From NCBI GenBank assembly GCA_035545535.1, contig DASZYF010000181.1, positions 1 through 26,844 of the forward strand: a stretch of 26,844 nucleotides of DNA. The letters are read 5' to 3'. Shown here piece after piece: positions 7,318 through 13,455 of this stretch. This DNA comes from DASZYF01 sp035545535 (GTDB taxonomy: Bacteria; Actinomycetota; Actinomycetes; Mycobacteriales; CAJCIY01). Position 1 is the first letter of the stretch; each line of letters starts with the position of its first letter. A program made the translations under genes and the position numbers. The notes beneath the pieces were generated by a model. That model made no database searches. It saw only the letters and a program-made list of their open reading frames with translations, and was not told the origin of the DNA.

Positions 7318-7950
7318 ATGTCACTCGCACGGGAGGAGCGCACCGCACTCGCTGACGCTCTCGCGGCCGTCGGTCCCGGCCGGCCGACGCTGTGCGAGGG
7401 ATGGGACACCGGCCTGCTCGCTGCGCACGTCGTCATCCGCGACCGTCGCCCGGATGCGCTGCCCGGTGTGCTGATCCCGGCGTTCGCCGGGCACACCGAC
7501 AAGCTCCAGCAGGCGACCGTCGCCGACAACACGTACGAGGAGCTCGTGGAGAAGGTCCGTTCGGGGCCGCGCATCTCGCCGACGCAGCTGCCGGTCCTCG
7601 GCGACCTCGTGAACTTCATGGAGTTCGCGATCCACACCGAGGACGTCCTTCGGGCGCAGTCGGGTTGGACGCCGCGTGAGCTCACCGCGTCCGAGCAGGA
7701 GGGGTTGCTCTCCCGGCTGCGGGTGCTGCGCGCGCTCGGTTCCCGCCGCGCCGGCGTGCCGCTGACGTTCGTCACCCCGTCCGGGACGCGCCTGGCGCCC
7801 CGGGCCGGTGGTGACGGAGGGGTGACGCTGACCGGTGAGGCGATCGACCTCGCGCTGTACCTGTCCGGGCGGCGCGGCGCGGCGAAGGTCGAGCTCGACG
7901 GTCCTGACGATGCGGTGGCGAAGGTCCGAACCGCGAAGCTCTCGCTGTAG
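7318..7950 (+). CDS. TIGR03085 family protein (DinB/mycothiol-dependent isomerase-like fold)
   Basis: A 210-residue cytosolic protein of the actinobacterial TIGR03085 family, related to the metal-binding N-terminal domain of mycothiol-dependent maleylpyruvate isomerases. The diagnostic N-terminal segment TLCEGWDTGLLAAHVVIRD is present, with H37 as a probable metal ligand. A second cluster MEFAIHTEDVLRAQ supplies E102, H106 and E108/D109, the usual second ligand site of the DinB-like four-helix bundle. The C-terminal part (about 150-210) is a small strand-rich domain ending in a predicted GEAIDLALYLSGR helix. The physiological role is not known. ATG at 7318 is supported by the promoter spacing and by the conserved start of the family. 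It stands divergent from add, and the GH15 gene follows after 41 bases. Confidence 0.8.
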   Translation: MSLAREERTALADALAAVGPGRPTLCEGWDTGLLAAHVVIRDRRPDALPGVLIPAFAGHTDKLQQATVADNTYEELVEKVRSGPRISPTQLPVLGDLVNFMEFAIHTEDVLRAQSGWTPRELTASEQEGLLSRLRVLRALGSRRAGVPLTFVTPSGTRLAPRAGGDGGVTLTGEAIDLALYLSGRRGAAKVELDGPDDAVAKVRTAKLSL

Positions 7951-7978
7951 CCGCACCACGTCGGGACGCGGGGCTGCG

Positions 7979-7984
7979 TAGCGT
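7979..7984 (+). promoter_or_regulatory. Candidate -10 box for leaderless GH15 gene
   Basis: TAGCGT (TANNNT) lies exactly 7 bases before the GTG at 7992, and the gene has no Shine-Dalgarno sequence. This suggests the hydrolase has its own leaderless promoter in the 41-base gap after the TIGR03085 gene. Confidence 0.5.
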
Positions 7985-7991
7985 CCGCGGC

Positions 7992-9932
7992 GTGGACGCG
8001 GAACCGCCTGGGAAGCGACCGAACCGCATCGCCGACTACGCGCTCATCGGCGACTGCCACACCACAGCGCTCGTCGGGCGCAACGGTGCGATCGAATGGC
8101 TGTGCTTCCCGCGACCGGACTCGCCGGCCGTGTTCTGCCATGCACTGGACGACCAGCACGGCGGCACCTTCGCCGTGCGCGTCGACGGCGCTTGCGAGGT
8201 CAGCCGCCGCTACATCGACGATGCACTGGTCCTCGTCACGACGTGGACGACCAGCACAGGCGTGCTCGAGGTCACCGACTGCATGCCGGTCGCCCCGTTC
8301 GACCCGGCTGAGCCCACGAAGGTCACGCCGGCGCGCAGCGTGCTTCGACGCATCGCGTGCCTCGACGGCCGGGTCCAGGCACAGGTGCGCGTGACGCCGC
8401 GCTTCGAGTACGGGTTCGTCGTCCCGCGCCTGCGGCAACCGTCACCGTTCGTCGCCGACTTCACCGGCGGCGCGGGCAGCATGCGCGTGATCGGCAGCCA
8501 CGAGCTCACCCGCCGGGACGCCGCGACGCTCCGGCGCGGCGATGTCCTCTCGGCATCGTGGGACCTCAGTGCCGGTGAGGTCGCGTGGGTCGAGGCCACG
8601 TACGTCGAGTCGCACCTCGCGCCGGATGACGTGCCGGCGCCCGACCCGTCGGCGTGGCAGCAGCGGCTCGACGACACGGTCGCGTTCTGGAGCGCGTGGA
8701 TCGCGCAGTCGGCGTACGACGGCGCGCATCGCGATGCGGTGCGTCGCAGCGCGATGGTCCTCAAGGCCCTCATCTACGCACCGACCGGCGCGGTGGTCGC
8801 CGCACCGACGACGTCACTGCCGGAAGAGATCGGTGGCGGCCGCAACTGGGACTACCGCTACACGTGGGTGCGCGACGCGACGCTCACCCTCACGAGCCTC
8901 GTCGTGCTCGGGTTCGTCGCGGAGGCGGCGGCGTTCAAGGGCTGGCTCGAGCGCACGGGTGGCGGTCGACCGCAGGACCTGCAGATCATGTACGGCGTCG
9001 GGGGAGAGCGCCTGCTCCCCGAGGTCGAGCTCACCCACCTCGGCGGGCACCGCGGTTCCCGGCCGGTCCGCACCGGCAACGGCGCCGTCAAGCAGCTGCA
9101 GCTCGACTCGTACGGTCAGCTCCTCGAAGCCGCCTACCTGTTCCGTCGCGTCGGGGGAGACGTGACCGACACCAACTGGGAGTACCTGTCCGGACTCGCC
9201 GACATCTGCTGCTCCCGCTGGCGCGACCCGGACCAGGGCATCTGGGAGGTCCGCGACGAGCCGCGGCACTTCGTGCACTCCAAGCTCAACTGCTGGCTGG
9301 CGCTGCACCGGGCCGTGCAGCTCGCCGAGCTGCTCGGCAAGGTGCCGTCGCCCCAGTGGGCCGGGGAGCGCGACGCGATCGCCCGGTGGCTCCTCGACGA
9401 CGCGCTGATCACCTCGGGCGACGGCCCGGGCTGGTTCCCGCAGGCGGCCGGGCACCCGCACGCCGACGCGGCCACCCTGCTCATCCCCGCCCTCGGCTTC
9501 CTGCCGAGCGACGACCCGCGCGTGCTCGCCACCGTCGCCGCGGTCTGCCGCGACCTGGCCCACGACGGCGCGCCGGCGCTGGTGCACCGCTACGCGAGCG
9601 CCGACGGGCTCGCCGGCGGGGAAGGCGCCTTCCTGCTCTGCTCGTTCTGGCTCGTCGACGTGCTGCTGCACGCCGGCCGGGTCGACGAGGCCGACGACCT
9701 GCTGACCACCCTGCTCGCCCACGCGAACGACGTGGGGATCTTCTCCGAGGAGGTGGATCCCGCCACGGGGGAGCACCTCGGCAACACGCCCCAGGCGTTC
9801 ACGCACATGGCCGTCGTCACGAGCTGCGCCCACCTCGCGGCCGCCCGGCGGGGCGAGCTGCCCCTCGACGGCGCCCCGCACAGCTACGCCGAGCTCGCAT
9901 TGGACCGTCTGGTCGCGGCCCGGGCGGTCTGA
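7992..9932 (+). CDS. Glycoside hydrolase family 15 protein (glucoamylase/trehalase-like)
   Basis: Predicted cytosolic alpha-glucosidase-type enzyme of 646 residues, without a signal peptide. An N-terminal beta-rich domain (about 10-230, starting IADYALIGDCHTTALVG-NGAIEWLCFPR) is followed by an (alpha/alpha)6 barrel (about 245-615). Recognisable GH15 signatures are GGGRNWDYRYTWVRDAT near 281-297, GIWEVRDEPRHFVHSK with the probable general acid E419, GEGAFLLCSFWLVD near 544-556, and FSEEVDPATGEHLGNTPQAFTHMA, where E586/E587 is the likely general base. Mycobacterial proteins of this architecture are trehalases, while other relatives are glucoamylase- or dextranase-like, so the substrate cannot be fixed from sequence. 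It probably has its own leaderless promoter and is not obviously tied to the translation genes downstream. Confidence 0.9.
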   Translation: MDAEPPGKRPNRIADYALIGDCHTTALVGRNGAIEWLCFPRPDSPAVFCHALDDQHGGTFAVRVDGACEVSRRYIDDALVLVTTWTTSTGVLEVTDCMPVAPFDPAEPTKVTPARSVLRRIACLDGRVQAQVRVTPRFEYGFVVPRLRQPSPFVADFTGGAGSMRVIGSHELTRRDAATLRRGDVLSASWDLSAGEVAWVEATYVESHLAPDDVPAPDPSAWQQRLDDTVAFWSAWIAQSAYDGAHRDAVRRSAMVLKALIYAPTGAVVAAPTTSLPEEIGGGRNWDYRYTWVRDATLTLTSLVVLGFVAEAAAFKGWLERTGGGRPQDLQIMYGVGGERLLPEVELTHLGGHRGSRPVRTGNGAVKQLQLDSYGQLLEAAYLFRRVGGDVTDTNWEYLSGLADICCSRWRDPDQGIWEVRDEPRHFVHSKLNCWLALHRAVQLAELLGKVPSPQWAGERDAIARWLLDDALITSGDGPGWFPQAAGHPHADAATLLIPALGFLPSDDPRVLATVAAVCRDLAHDGAPALVHRYASADGLAGGEGAFLLCSFWLVDVLLHAGRVDEADDLLTTLLAHANDVGIFSEEVDPATGEHLGNTPQAFTHMAVVTSCAHLAAARRGELPLDGAPHSYAELALDRLVAARAV

Positions 9933-9936
9933 CCGC

Positions 9937-9942
9937 TACGCT
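9937..9942 (+). promoter_or_regulatory. Candidate -10 box of the infC operon
   Basis: TACGCT (TANNNT) begins 5 bases after the GH15 stop codon. If used, transcription would start near 9950, leaving a leader of about 190 bases before infC. No convincing -35 hexamer is visible. Confidence 0.4.
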
Positions 9943-9949
9943 GGAGGGG

Positions 9950-10138
9950 CTGACCAGCAAGCGGGGCCCCACCAGCAGCACCCATCACGTCCCGAGGCCC
10001 CCACCCGCGACCGCCCCGGCGGCCGGGTCCCCGGTCCCGGCTCCCGCCCGCGGCGGGTGCGCCGGTGTGCCCGCCTGGTGGTCGGTCCGGCCGTGCTCGT
10101 CACCGCCGGAGACCGCACCGCCAGGAGAAGGAGCACCC
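9950..10138 (+). promoter_or_regulatory. Structured leader of the infC-rpmI-rplT operon
   Basis: The 206 bases between GH15 and infC are the longest gap in the window and hold no convincing gene. Two adjacent hairpins can be drawn: GCCGGG (10022-10027) with CCCGGC (10036-10041), and CCCGCC (10043-10048) with GGCGGG (10052-10057) around a three-base loop. No U-run follows either, so they are not standard terminators. In other bacteria this operon is controlled by L20 or by the initiation codon of infC acting on the leader RNA; a similar role here is inferred. Confidence 0.4.
10123..10133 (+). promoter_or_regulatory. Ribosome binding site that decides the ATC start of infC
   Basis: AGGAGAAGGAG is the strongest Shine-Dalgarno sequence in the window. 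It ends 5 bases before ATC at 10139, the ideal spacing, and no ATG, GTG or TTG is in frame between it and the conserved N-terminus of IF3. Confidence 0.8.
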
Positions 10139-10747
10139 ATCAGCGTCGAACCCCGCATCAACGACCGCATCCGCGTCCCCGAGGTCCGCCTCGTCGGCGA
10201 GGACGGTGAGCAGATCGGCATCGTGAGCATCGACGACGCCCTGCGGCGGGCCCAGGACGCCGACCTCGATCTGGTCGAGGTGGCGCCGAACGCCCGGCCG
10301 CCGGTCGCCCGGCTCATGGACTACGGCAAGTTCAAGTACGAGTCCGCGCAGAAGGCGCGCGAGGCCCGGAAGAACCAGCAGCTCACCGTCATCAAGGAGA
10401 TGAAGCTCCGGCCGAAGATCGACCCGCACGACTACGAGACCAAGAAGGGTCACGTCGTCCGGTTCCTGTCCGCCGGGGACAAGGTCAAGGTCACGATCAT
10501 GTTCCGCGGACGTGAGCAGTCCCGGCCGGAGCTCGGCCTGCGCCTGCTGCAGCGGCTCGCGGAGGACGTCCAGGAGCTGGGCTACGTCGAGGCCTCGCCC
10601 AAGCAGGACGGCCGCAACATGATCATGGTGATGGCGCCCCACAAGAGCCCCCCGAAGACGCAGCGCGTCACCGCACCGGACGCCTCACCCGACGCCTCAC
10701 CCGACCCCTCGCCCGACCCCACGCCGGAGCCCGCGCCCGCCGAATGA
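10139..10747 (+). CDS. infC: Translation initiation factor IF-3 (ATC start codon)
   Basis: Binds the 30S subunit, prevents premature 50S joining and proofreads the initiator tRNA and start codon. The 202-residue product has the N-domain (about 1-75: EPRINDRIRVPEVRLVGEDG, then VEVAPNARPPVARLMDYGKFKYE), a lysine-rich linker and the C-domain (about 85-165: IKEMKLRPKIDPHDYETK, FLSAGDKVKVTIMFRGRE). An acidic, proline-rich tail of DASP-like repeats follows. I choose ATC because of the ideal Shine-Dalgarno spacing. Rare AUU/AUC starts are known for infC and allow autoregulation, since IF3 discriminates against them. The only nearby alternative is GTG at 10067, which adds 24 unrelated residues. rpmI and rplT follow in the standard operon. 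Confidence 0.95.
   Translation: MSVEPRINDRIRVPEVRLVGEDGEQIGIVSIDDALRRAQDADLDLVEVAPNARPPVARLMDYGKFKYESAQKAREARKNQQLTVIKEMKLRPKIDPHDYETKKGHVVRFLSAGDKVKVTIMFRGREQSRPELGLRLLQRLAEDVQELGYVEASPKQDGRNMIMVMAPHKSPPKTQRVTAPDASPDASPDPSPDPTPEPAPAE
10679..10726 (+). repeat. Four 12-base tandem repeats in the infC tail
   Basis: Four consecutive 12-base units (10679, 10691, 10703, 10715) encode DASP-DASP-DPSP-DPTP. The first two are identical (GACGCCTCACCC) and the others diverge at a few positions. They make the acidic Pro-rich C-terminal extension of IF3 and could vary in number between strains. Confidence 0.85.
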
Positions 10748-10809
10748 CCGGCCCGCTCCACCGCACGACCGAGCACAGCACCAGCGACGAAGAGACGAGA
10801 GCACCTGCC

Positions 10810-11004
10810 ATGCCCAAGAACAAGACCAGCCAGGCTGCGGCCAAGCGGATCCGGGTCACCGGGTCCGGCAAGCTCCGCCGCCAGAAGAGCGGGCTGCGCC
10901 ACAACCTCGAGCGCAAGCCCAGCACGCTCACGCGCCGCCTCGCCGGCACCGACGACATCGCGCCCGCCGACACCCGCCGCATCAAGCGGATGCTCGGGCT
11001 CTAG
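10810..11004 (+). CDS. rpmI: 50S ribosomal protein L35
   Basis: Small, basic 64-residue protein of the large ribosomal subunit. It has the conserved opening MPKNKTSQAAAKR and RVTGSGKLRRQKSG, then the HNLERKP segment and a closing RRIKRMLGL; the length is normal. An ATG at 10744 overlaps the infC stop and is in frame, but L35 proteins begin at MPK, so I use 10810. Only a weak GAGAG lies upstream, so translation may depend on coupling to infC, 62 bases before. Downstream lie hairpins and then rplT. Confidence 0.95.
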   Translation: MPKNKTSQAAAKRIRVTGSGKLRRQKSGLRHNLERKPSTLTRRLAGTDDIAPADTRRIKRMLGL

Positions 11005-11011
11005 TGCCGTT

Positions 11012-11057
11012 CGCGCCTCCGGGCGCGGGACAGAACAGCATCCCGCGCCCTTCGGCG
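11012..11057 (+). promoter_or_regulatory. Overlapping, mutually exclusive hairpins between rpmI and rplT
   Basis: Three inverted repeats share bases. A: CGCGCC (11012-11017) pairs with GGCGCG (11022-11027) around a TCCG loop. B: the ten bases 11021-11030 pair perfectly with 11041-11050 around a ten-base loop. C: CGCC (11046-11049) pairs with GGCG (11054-11057). A and C exclude B. No U-tract follows, so this is not a simple terminator. RNA control by L20, or partial attenuation or processing, is possible. Confidence 0.5.
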
Positions 11058-11087
11058 AGACACCCCACCGACTGAGGAGACACCGAC

Positions 11088-11462
11088 ATGGCACGCGTCA
11101 AGCGGGCGGTCAACGCCCAGAAGAAGCGCCGCACGACGCTGGAGCACGCCTCCGGCTACCGCGGCCAGCGCTCCCGCCTGTACCGGAAGGCGAAGGAGCA
11201 GGTCCTGCACTCCATGACCTACTCCTACCGCGACCGCCGGGCGCGCAAGGGGGAGTTCCGCCAGCTCTGGATCACCCGCATCAACGCGGCGGCCCGGGCC
11301 AACGGCATGACCTACAACCGCTTCGTCCAGGGGCTCAAGGCCGCCGGCGTCGAGGTGGACCGCAAGAACCTCGCCGAGCTCGCGGTGAGCGACGAGGCGG
11401 CCTTCGCCACGCTCGTCGAGGTCGCCCGCGCCGCGCTGCCGGCCGCGACCCCCGCCGCCTGA
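11088..11462 (+). CDS. rplT: 50S ribosomal protein L20
   Basis: Early-assembling large-subunit protein that binds 23S rRNA and, in E. coli and B. subtilis, represses its own operon. The 124-residue product has the family opening MARVKRAVNAQKKRR, the GYRGQRSRLYRKAKEQ helix, SYRDRRARKGEFRQLWITRI and the NGMTYNRFVQGLKAAG C-domain. The last 20 residues are an Ala-rich tail. GAGGAGA at 11074-11080 is a good Shine-Dalgarno sequence 7 bases before ATG. The stop codon overlaps the presumed CTG start of the next gene. Confidence 0.96.
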   Translation: MARVKRAVNAQKKRRTTLEHASGYRGQRSRLYRKAKEQVLHSMTYSYRDRRARKGEFRQLWITRINAAARANGMTYNRFVQGLKAAGVEVDRKNLAELAVSDEAAFATLVEVARAALPAATPAA

Positions 11463-12226
11463 CGATCCTCACCACCCGCTCGGCTCCGGTCGCGCGGGCC
11501 CGCCGCCTCACGTCGCCCACCGGGCGGCGTGAGGCGGGCCGCTTCCTGGTCGAGGGACCGCAGGCGCTGCGCGAGGCCATCGCCGCGGGCACCGTCGTCG
11601 AGGCGTTCGCCACCCCCGGCGCGGCGGTGCGCCACGCCGAGCTCCTGCGGGCCGTCCCACGTGTCCACGAGGCCGACGAGCGGGCGCTCGCGGCGCTGTC
11701 CGACACCGTGACGCCCCAGGGCGTCGTCGGCGTCGCGTCGCTGGTCACGGTGCCGGTGGCGGAGGCGCTCGTTGGTGCACCGCGCAGCGTCGCGGTGCTC
11801 TGTGACGTCTCCGATCCCGGGAACGCCGGGACCGTGCTGCGGGTGGCCGACGCGGCCGGCGCCGACGCCGTCATCCTGTGCGGCAGCAGCGTCGACCCGC
11901 ACAACGGCAAGTGCGTGCGGGCATCGGCGGGTTCGCTGTGGCACCTGCCGGTGGCCGTCGTCCCCTCGTGGGAGGACGCGTTCCGGGCCGTCCGCTCCGC
12001 CGGCCTGCGCGTCACGGCGACGAGCGCGCGCGGCACGCCGCTGCCCGAGGCCGACCTCGCGGCTCCGACCGCCTGGGTCTTCGGCAGCGAAGCCCACGGC
12101 CTCCCCGCCCCGGCCCTCGAGGCGGCCGACGTCGTGCTCGCCGTACCCATCGCCGGCCGCGCCGAGTCGCTCAACCTGGCCACCGCCGCCGCCATCTGCC
12201 TGTACGCCCCGCTGCTGCGTCGCTGA
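11459..12226 (+). CDS. TrmH/SpoU family RNA 2'-O-methyltransferase (probable CTG start)
   Basis: SPOUT-class methyltransferase that probably 2'-O-methylates a ribose of rRNA. The substrate-binding domain (about 1-95) includes RREAGRFLVEGPQALREA. The knotted SpoU domain (about 100-255) has AVLCDVSDPGNAGTVLRVADAAGADAVIL, the AAPTAWVFGSEAHGL loop and AVPIAGRAESLNLATAAAI, which binds S-adenosylmethionine. The conserved N-terminus lies upstream of the first in-frame GTG (11627), and I find no ATG, GTG or TTG before it in a sensible place. The CTG at 11459, overlapping the rplT stop as CTGA, is the best candidate and gives 255 residues, normal for the family. The position between rplT and pheS matches other actinobacteria. 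Confidence 0.85.
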   Translation: MTILTTRSAPVARARRLTSPTGRREAGRFLVEGPQALREAIAAGTVVEAFATPGAAVRHAELLRAVPRVHEADERALAALSDTVTPQGVVGVASLVTVPVAEALVGAPRSVAVLCDVSDPGNAGTVLRVADAAGADAVILCGSSVDPHNGKCVRASAGSLWHLPVAVVPSWEDAFRAVRSAGLRVTATSARGTPLPEADLAAPTAWVFGSEAHGLPAPALEAADVVLAVPIAGRAESLNLATAAAICLYAPLLRR

Positions 12227-12279
12227 CCGCCGCCACCCGGTTGCGCCGACGGGACCCGGCCCGCAACGCGCGCCGCTGG

Positions 12280-12285
12280 CAGACT
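12280..12285 (+). promoter_or_regulatory. Weak -10-like box before the histidine kinase
   Basis: CAGACT lies 7 bases before the GTG at 12293, with the same core and spacing as the CAGACT before tyrS. It departs from TANNNT at the first base. No Shine-Dalgarno sequence is present. Confidence 0.3.
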
Positions 12286-12292
12286 CGGCCCC

Positions 12293-13399
12293 GTGGAGCG
12301 CGGCGCGTACGACGACCTCCCGGACGGCGTCGTCGTCGCGGGCGCCGACGGCCGGGTCGAAGACCTGAACCCGGTGGCGCAGGCGCTGCTCGGCCTCACC
12401 GCCGACGCCGCCCGCGGTCGGGCCCTTGCCGACGTCGTCCCGCTCCAGACCCCGGCGGGCGAGCAGTGGTGGAGCTGCGTCGCCAAGGCGGCTGCGCTGC
12501 CCGGCAGCAAGCGTCAGCCCGAGCGGATCCTGACGCTTCCGGCCGACGCCGCGGCCGGCCGGCCCACGGACGTCCAGCTCGCCGTCACGGCGGCGTGGAC
12601 GCACCGCGACGGCGTGCTCGCCCGCACGGTCGTGAGCCTCCGCGACACCGCGGCCCGGCGGCGCAACGAGCGCAGCAGCGCCGACCTCATCTCCACCGTC
12701 GCGCACGAGCTGCGCTCCCCGCTCACGAGCGTCAAGGGCTTCACCGCCACGCTGCTCGCGCGCTGGGACCGCTTCCCGGACGACGTGAAGAAGCAGATGC
12801 TCGAGACGGTCAACGCCGACGCCGACCGGGTCACCCGGCTGCTGTCGGAGCTGCTCGACGTCAGCCGCATCGACGCGGGCCGCCTCGAGATGCGCAAGCA
12901 GGTCGTCGACGTGCCCGAGGCTGTGCGCAAGGCGTTCGCCGGGCGCATCGCCGCCGGCGAGGCCGAGGAGCGGTTCGTCCTGCACCTGGACAGCCTCGAG
13001 ACGGCGGCGCTGCCCGAGATGTGGGTCGACCCCGACAAGCTCGACCAGATCGTCGGCAACCTCGTCGAGAACGCGGTCCGCCACGGCGACGGCACCGTCC
13101 ACGTGACGGTCACCGCGGGTGTGGACCCCGCCGGCGCGGTCATCACCGTCGCCGACGAGGGCGAGGGCATCCCCGACGAGCAGCTCGGCCGGGTCTTCAC
13201 CAAGTTCTGGCGCGGCGGCCGCCGCGGCGGTGGCACCGGCCTCGGCCTCTACATCGTCAAGGGGCTGGCCGAGGCCCACGGCGGATCGGTCGCGGCCGGG
13301 CGCTCCGAGGTCCACGGCGGCGCCGAGCTGACCGTCGTCCTGCCCGCCGGACCCCCGCCCTACGTCGCTCCCGACCCGGGCGAGCTCGCCAGCGGCTGA
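12293..13399 (+). CDS. Soluble PAS-domain sensor histidine kinase
   Basis: Predicted cytosolic sensor kinase of 368 residues with no membrane helix. A PAS-like sensor domain (about 5-118: DLPDGVVVAGADGRVEDLNPVAQ) is followed by the HisKA dimerisation domain with H-box STVAHELRSPLTSVKGF, so H138 is the phosphorylation site. The HATPase domain has the N-box NLVENAVRH, the G1 box DEGEGIP, the F-box FTKFWRGG and the G2 box GTGLGLYIVKGLAEAHGG. All catalytic boxes are intact. No response regulator adjoins it; the nearest is the receiver-only protein at 21383. I recall a kinase at the same place before pheS in Streptomyces. The signal is unknown; a cytosolic PAS domain suggests a small molecule, redox or energy cue. 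Confidence 0.9.
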   Translation: MERGAYDDLPDGVVVAGADGRVEDLNPVAQALLGLTADAARGRALADVVPLQTPAGEQWWSCVAKAAALPGSKRQPERILTLPADAAAGRPTDVQLAVTAAWTHRDGVLARTVVSLRDTAARRRNERSSADLISTVAHELRSPLTSVKGFTATLLARWDRFPDDVKKQMLETVNADADRVTRLLSELLDVSRIDAGRLEMRKQVVDVPEAVRKAFAGRIAAGEAEERFVLHLDSLETAALPEMWVDPDKLDQIVGNLVENAVRHGDGTVHVTVTAGVDPAGAVITVADEGEGIPDEQLGRVFTKFWRGGRRGGGTGLGLYIVKGLAEAHGGSVAAGRSEVHGGAELTVVLPAGPPPYVAPDPGELASG

Positions 13400-13402
13400 C
13401 CT

Positions 13403-13429
13403 GCGGGCACGCAATCCGGGGGAGCCCGC
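13403..13429 (+). promoter_or_regulatory. Hairpin upstream of pheS
   Basis: GCGGGC (13403-13408) can pair with GCCCGC (13424-13429) across a 15-base loop. No U-run follows. It lies between the kinase stop and the pheS -10 box and could weakly end kinase transcription; chance is possible at this GC content. Confidence 0.25.
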
Positions 13430-13441
13430 GAACGGCGTCAC

Positions 13442-13447
13442 TAGGCT
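13442..13447 (+). promoter_or_regulatory. Candidate -10 box for leaderless pheS
   Basis: TAGGCT (TANNNT) lies 8 bases before the GTG of pheS at 13456. The spacing suits a leaderless mRNA and supports this GTG over later candidates. Confidence 0.5.
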
Positions 13448-13455
13448 CGCCCGTC

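Noticed and set aside
10067..10138. GTG at 10067 as the infC start
   Set aside because: It has no Shine-Dalgarno sequence and adds 24 low-complexity residues; ATC at 10139 has ideal spacing and matches known infC behaviour.
10744..10809. Upstream ATG extending rpmI by 22 residues and overlapping the infC stop
   Set aside because: L35 proteins begin at the MPK-KT segment (10810); the extension has no resemblance to the family, although the ATGA overlap is tempting.
12240..12267. Hairpin GTTGCG/CGCAAC after the rRNA methyltransferase as a terminator
   Set aside because: Only six pairs around a 16-base loop and no U-run; random stems of this size are common at this GC content.
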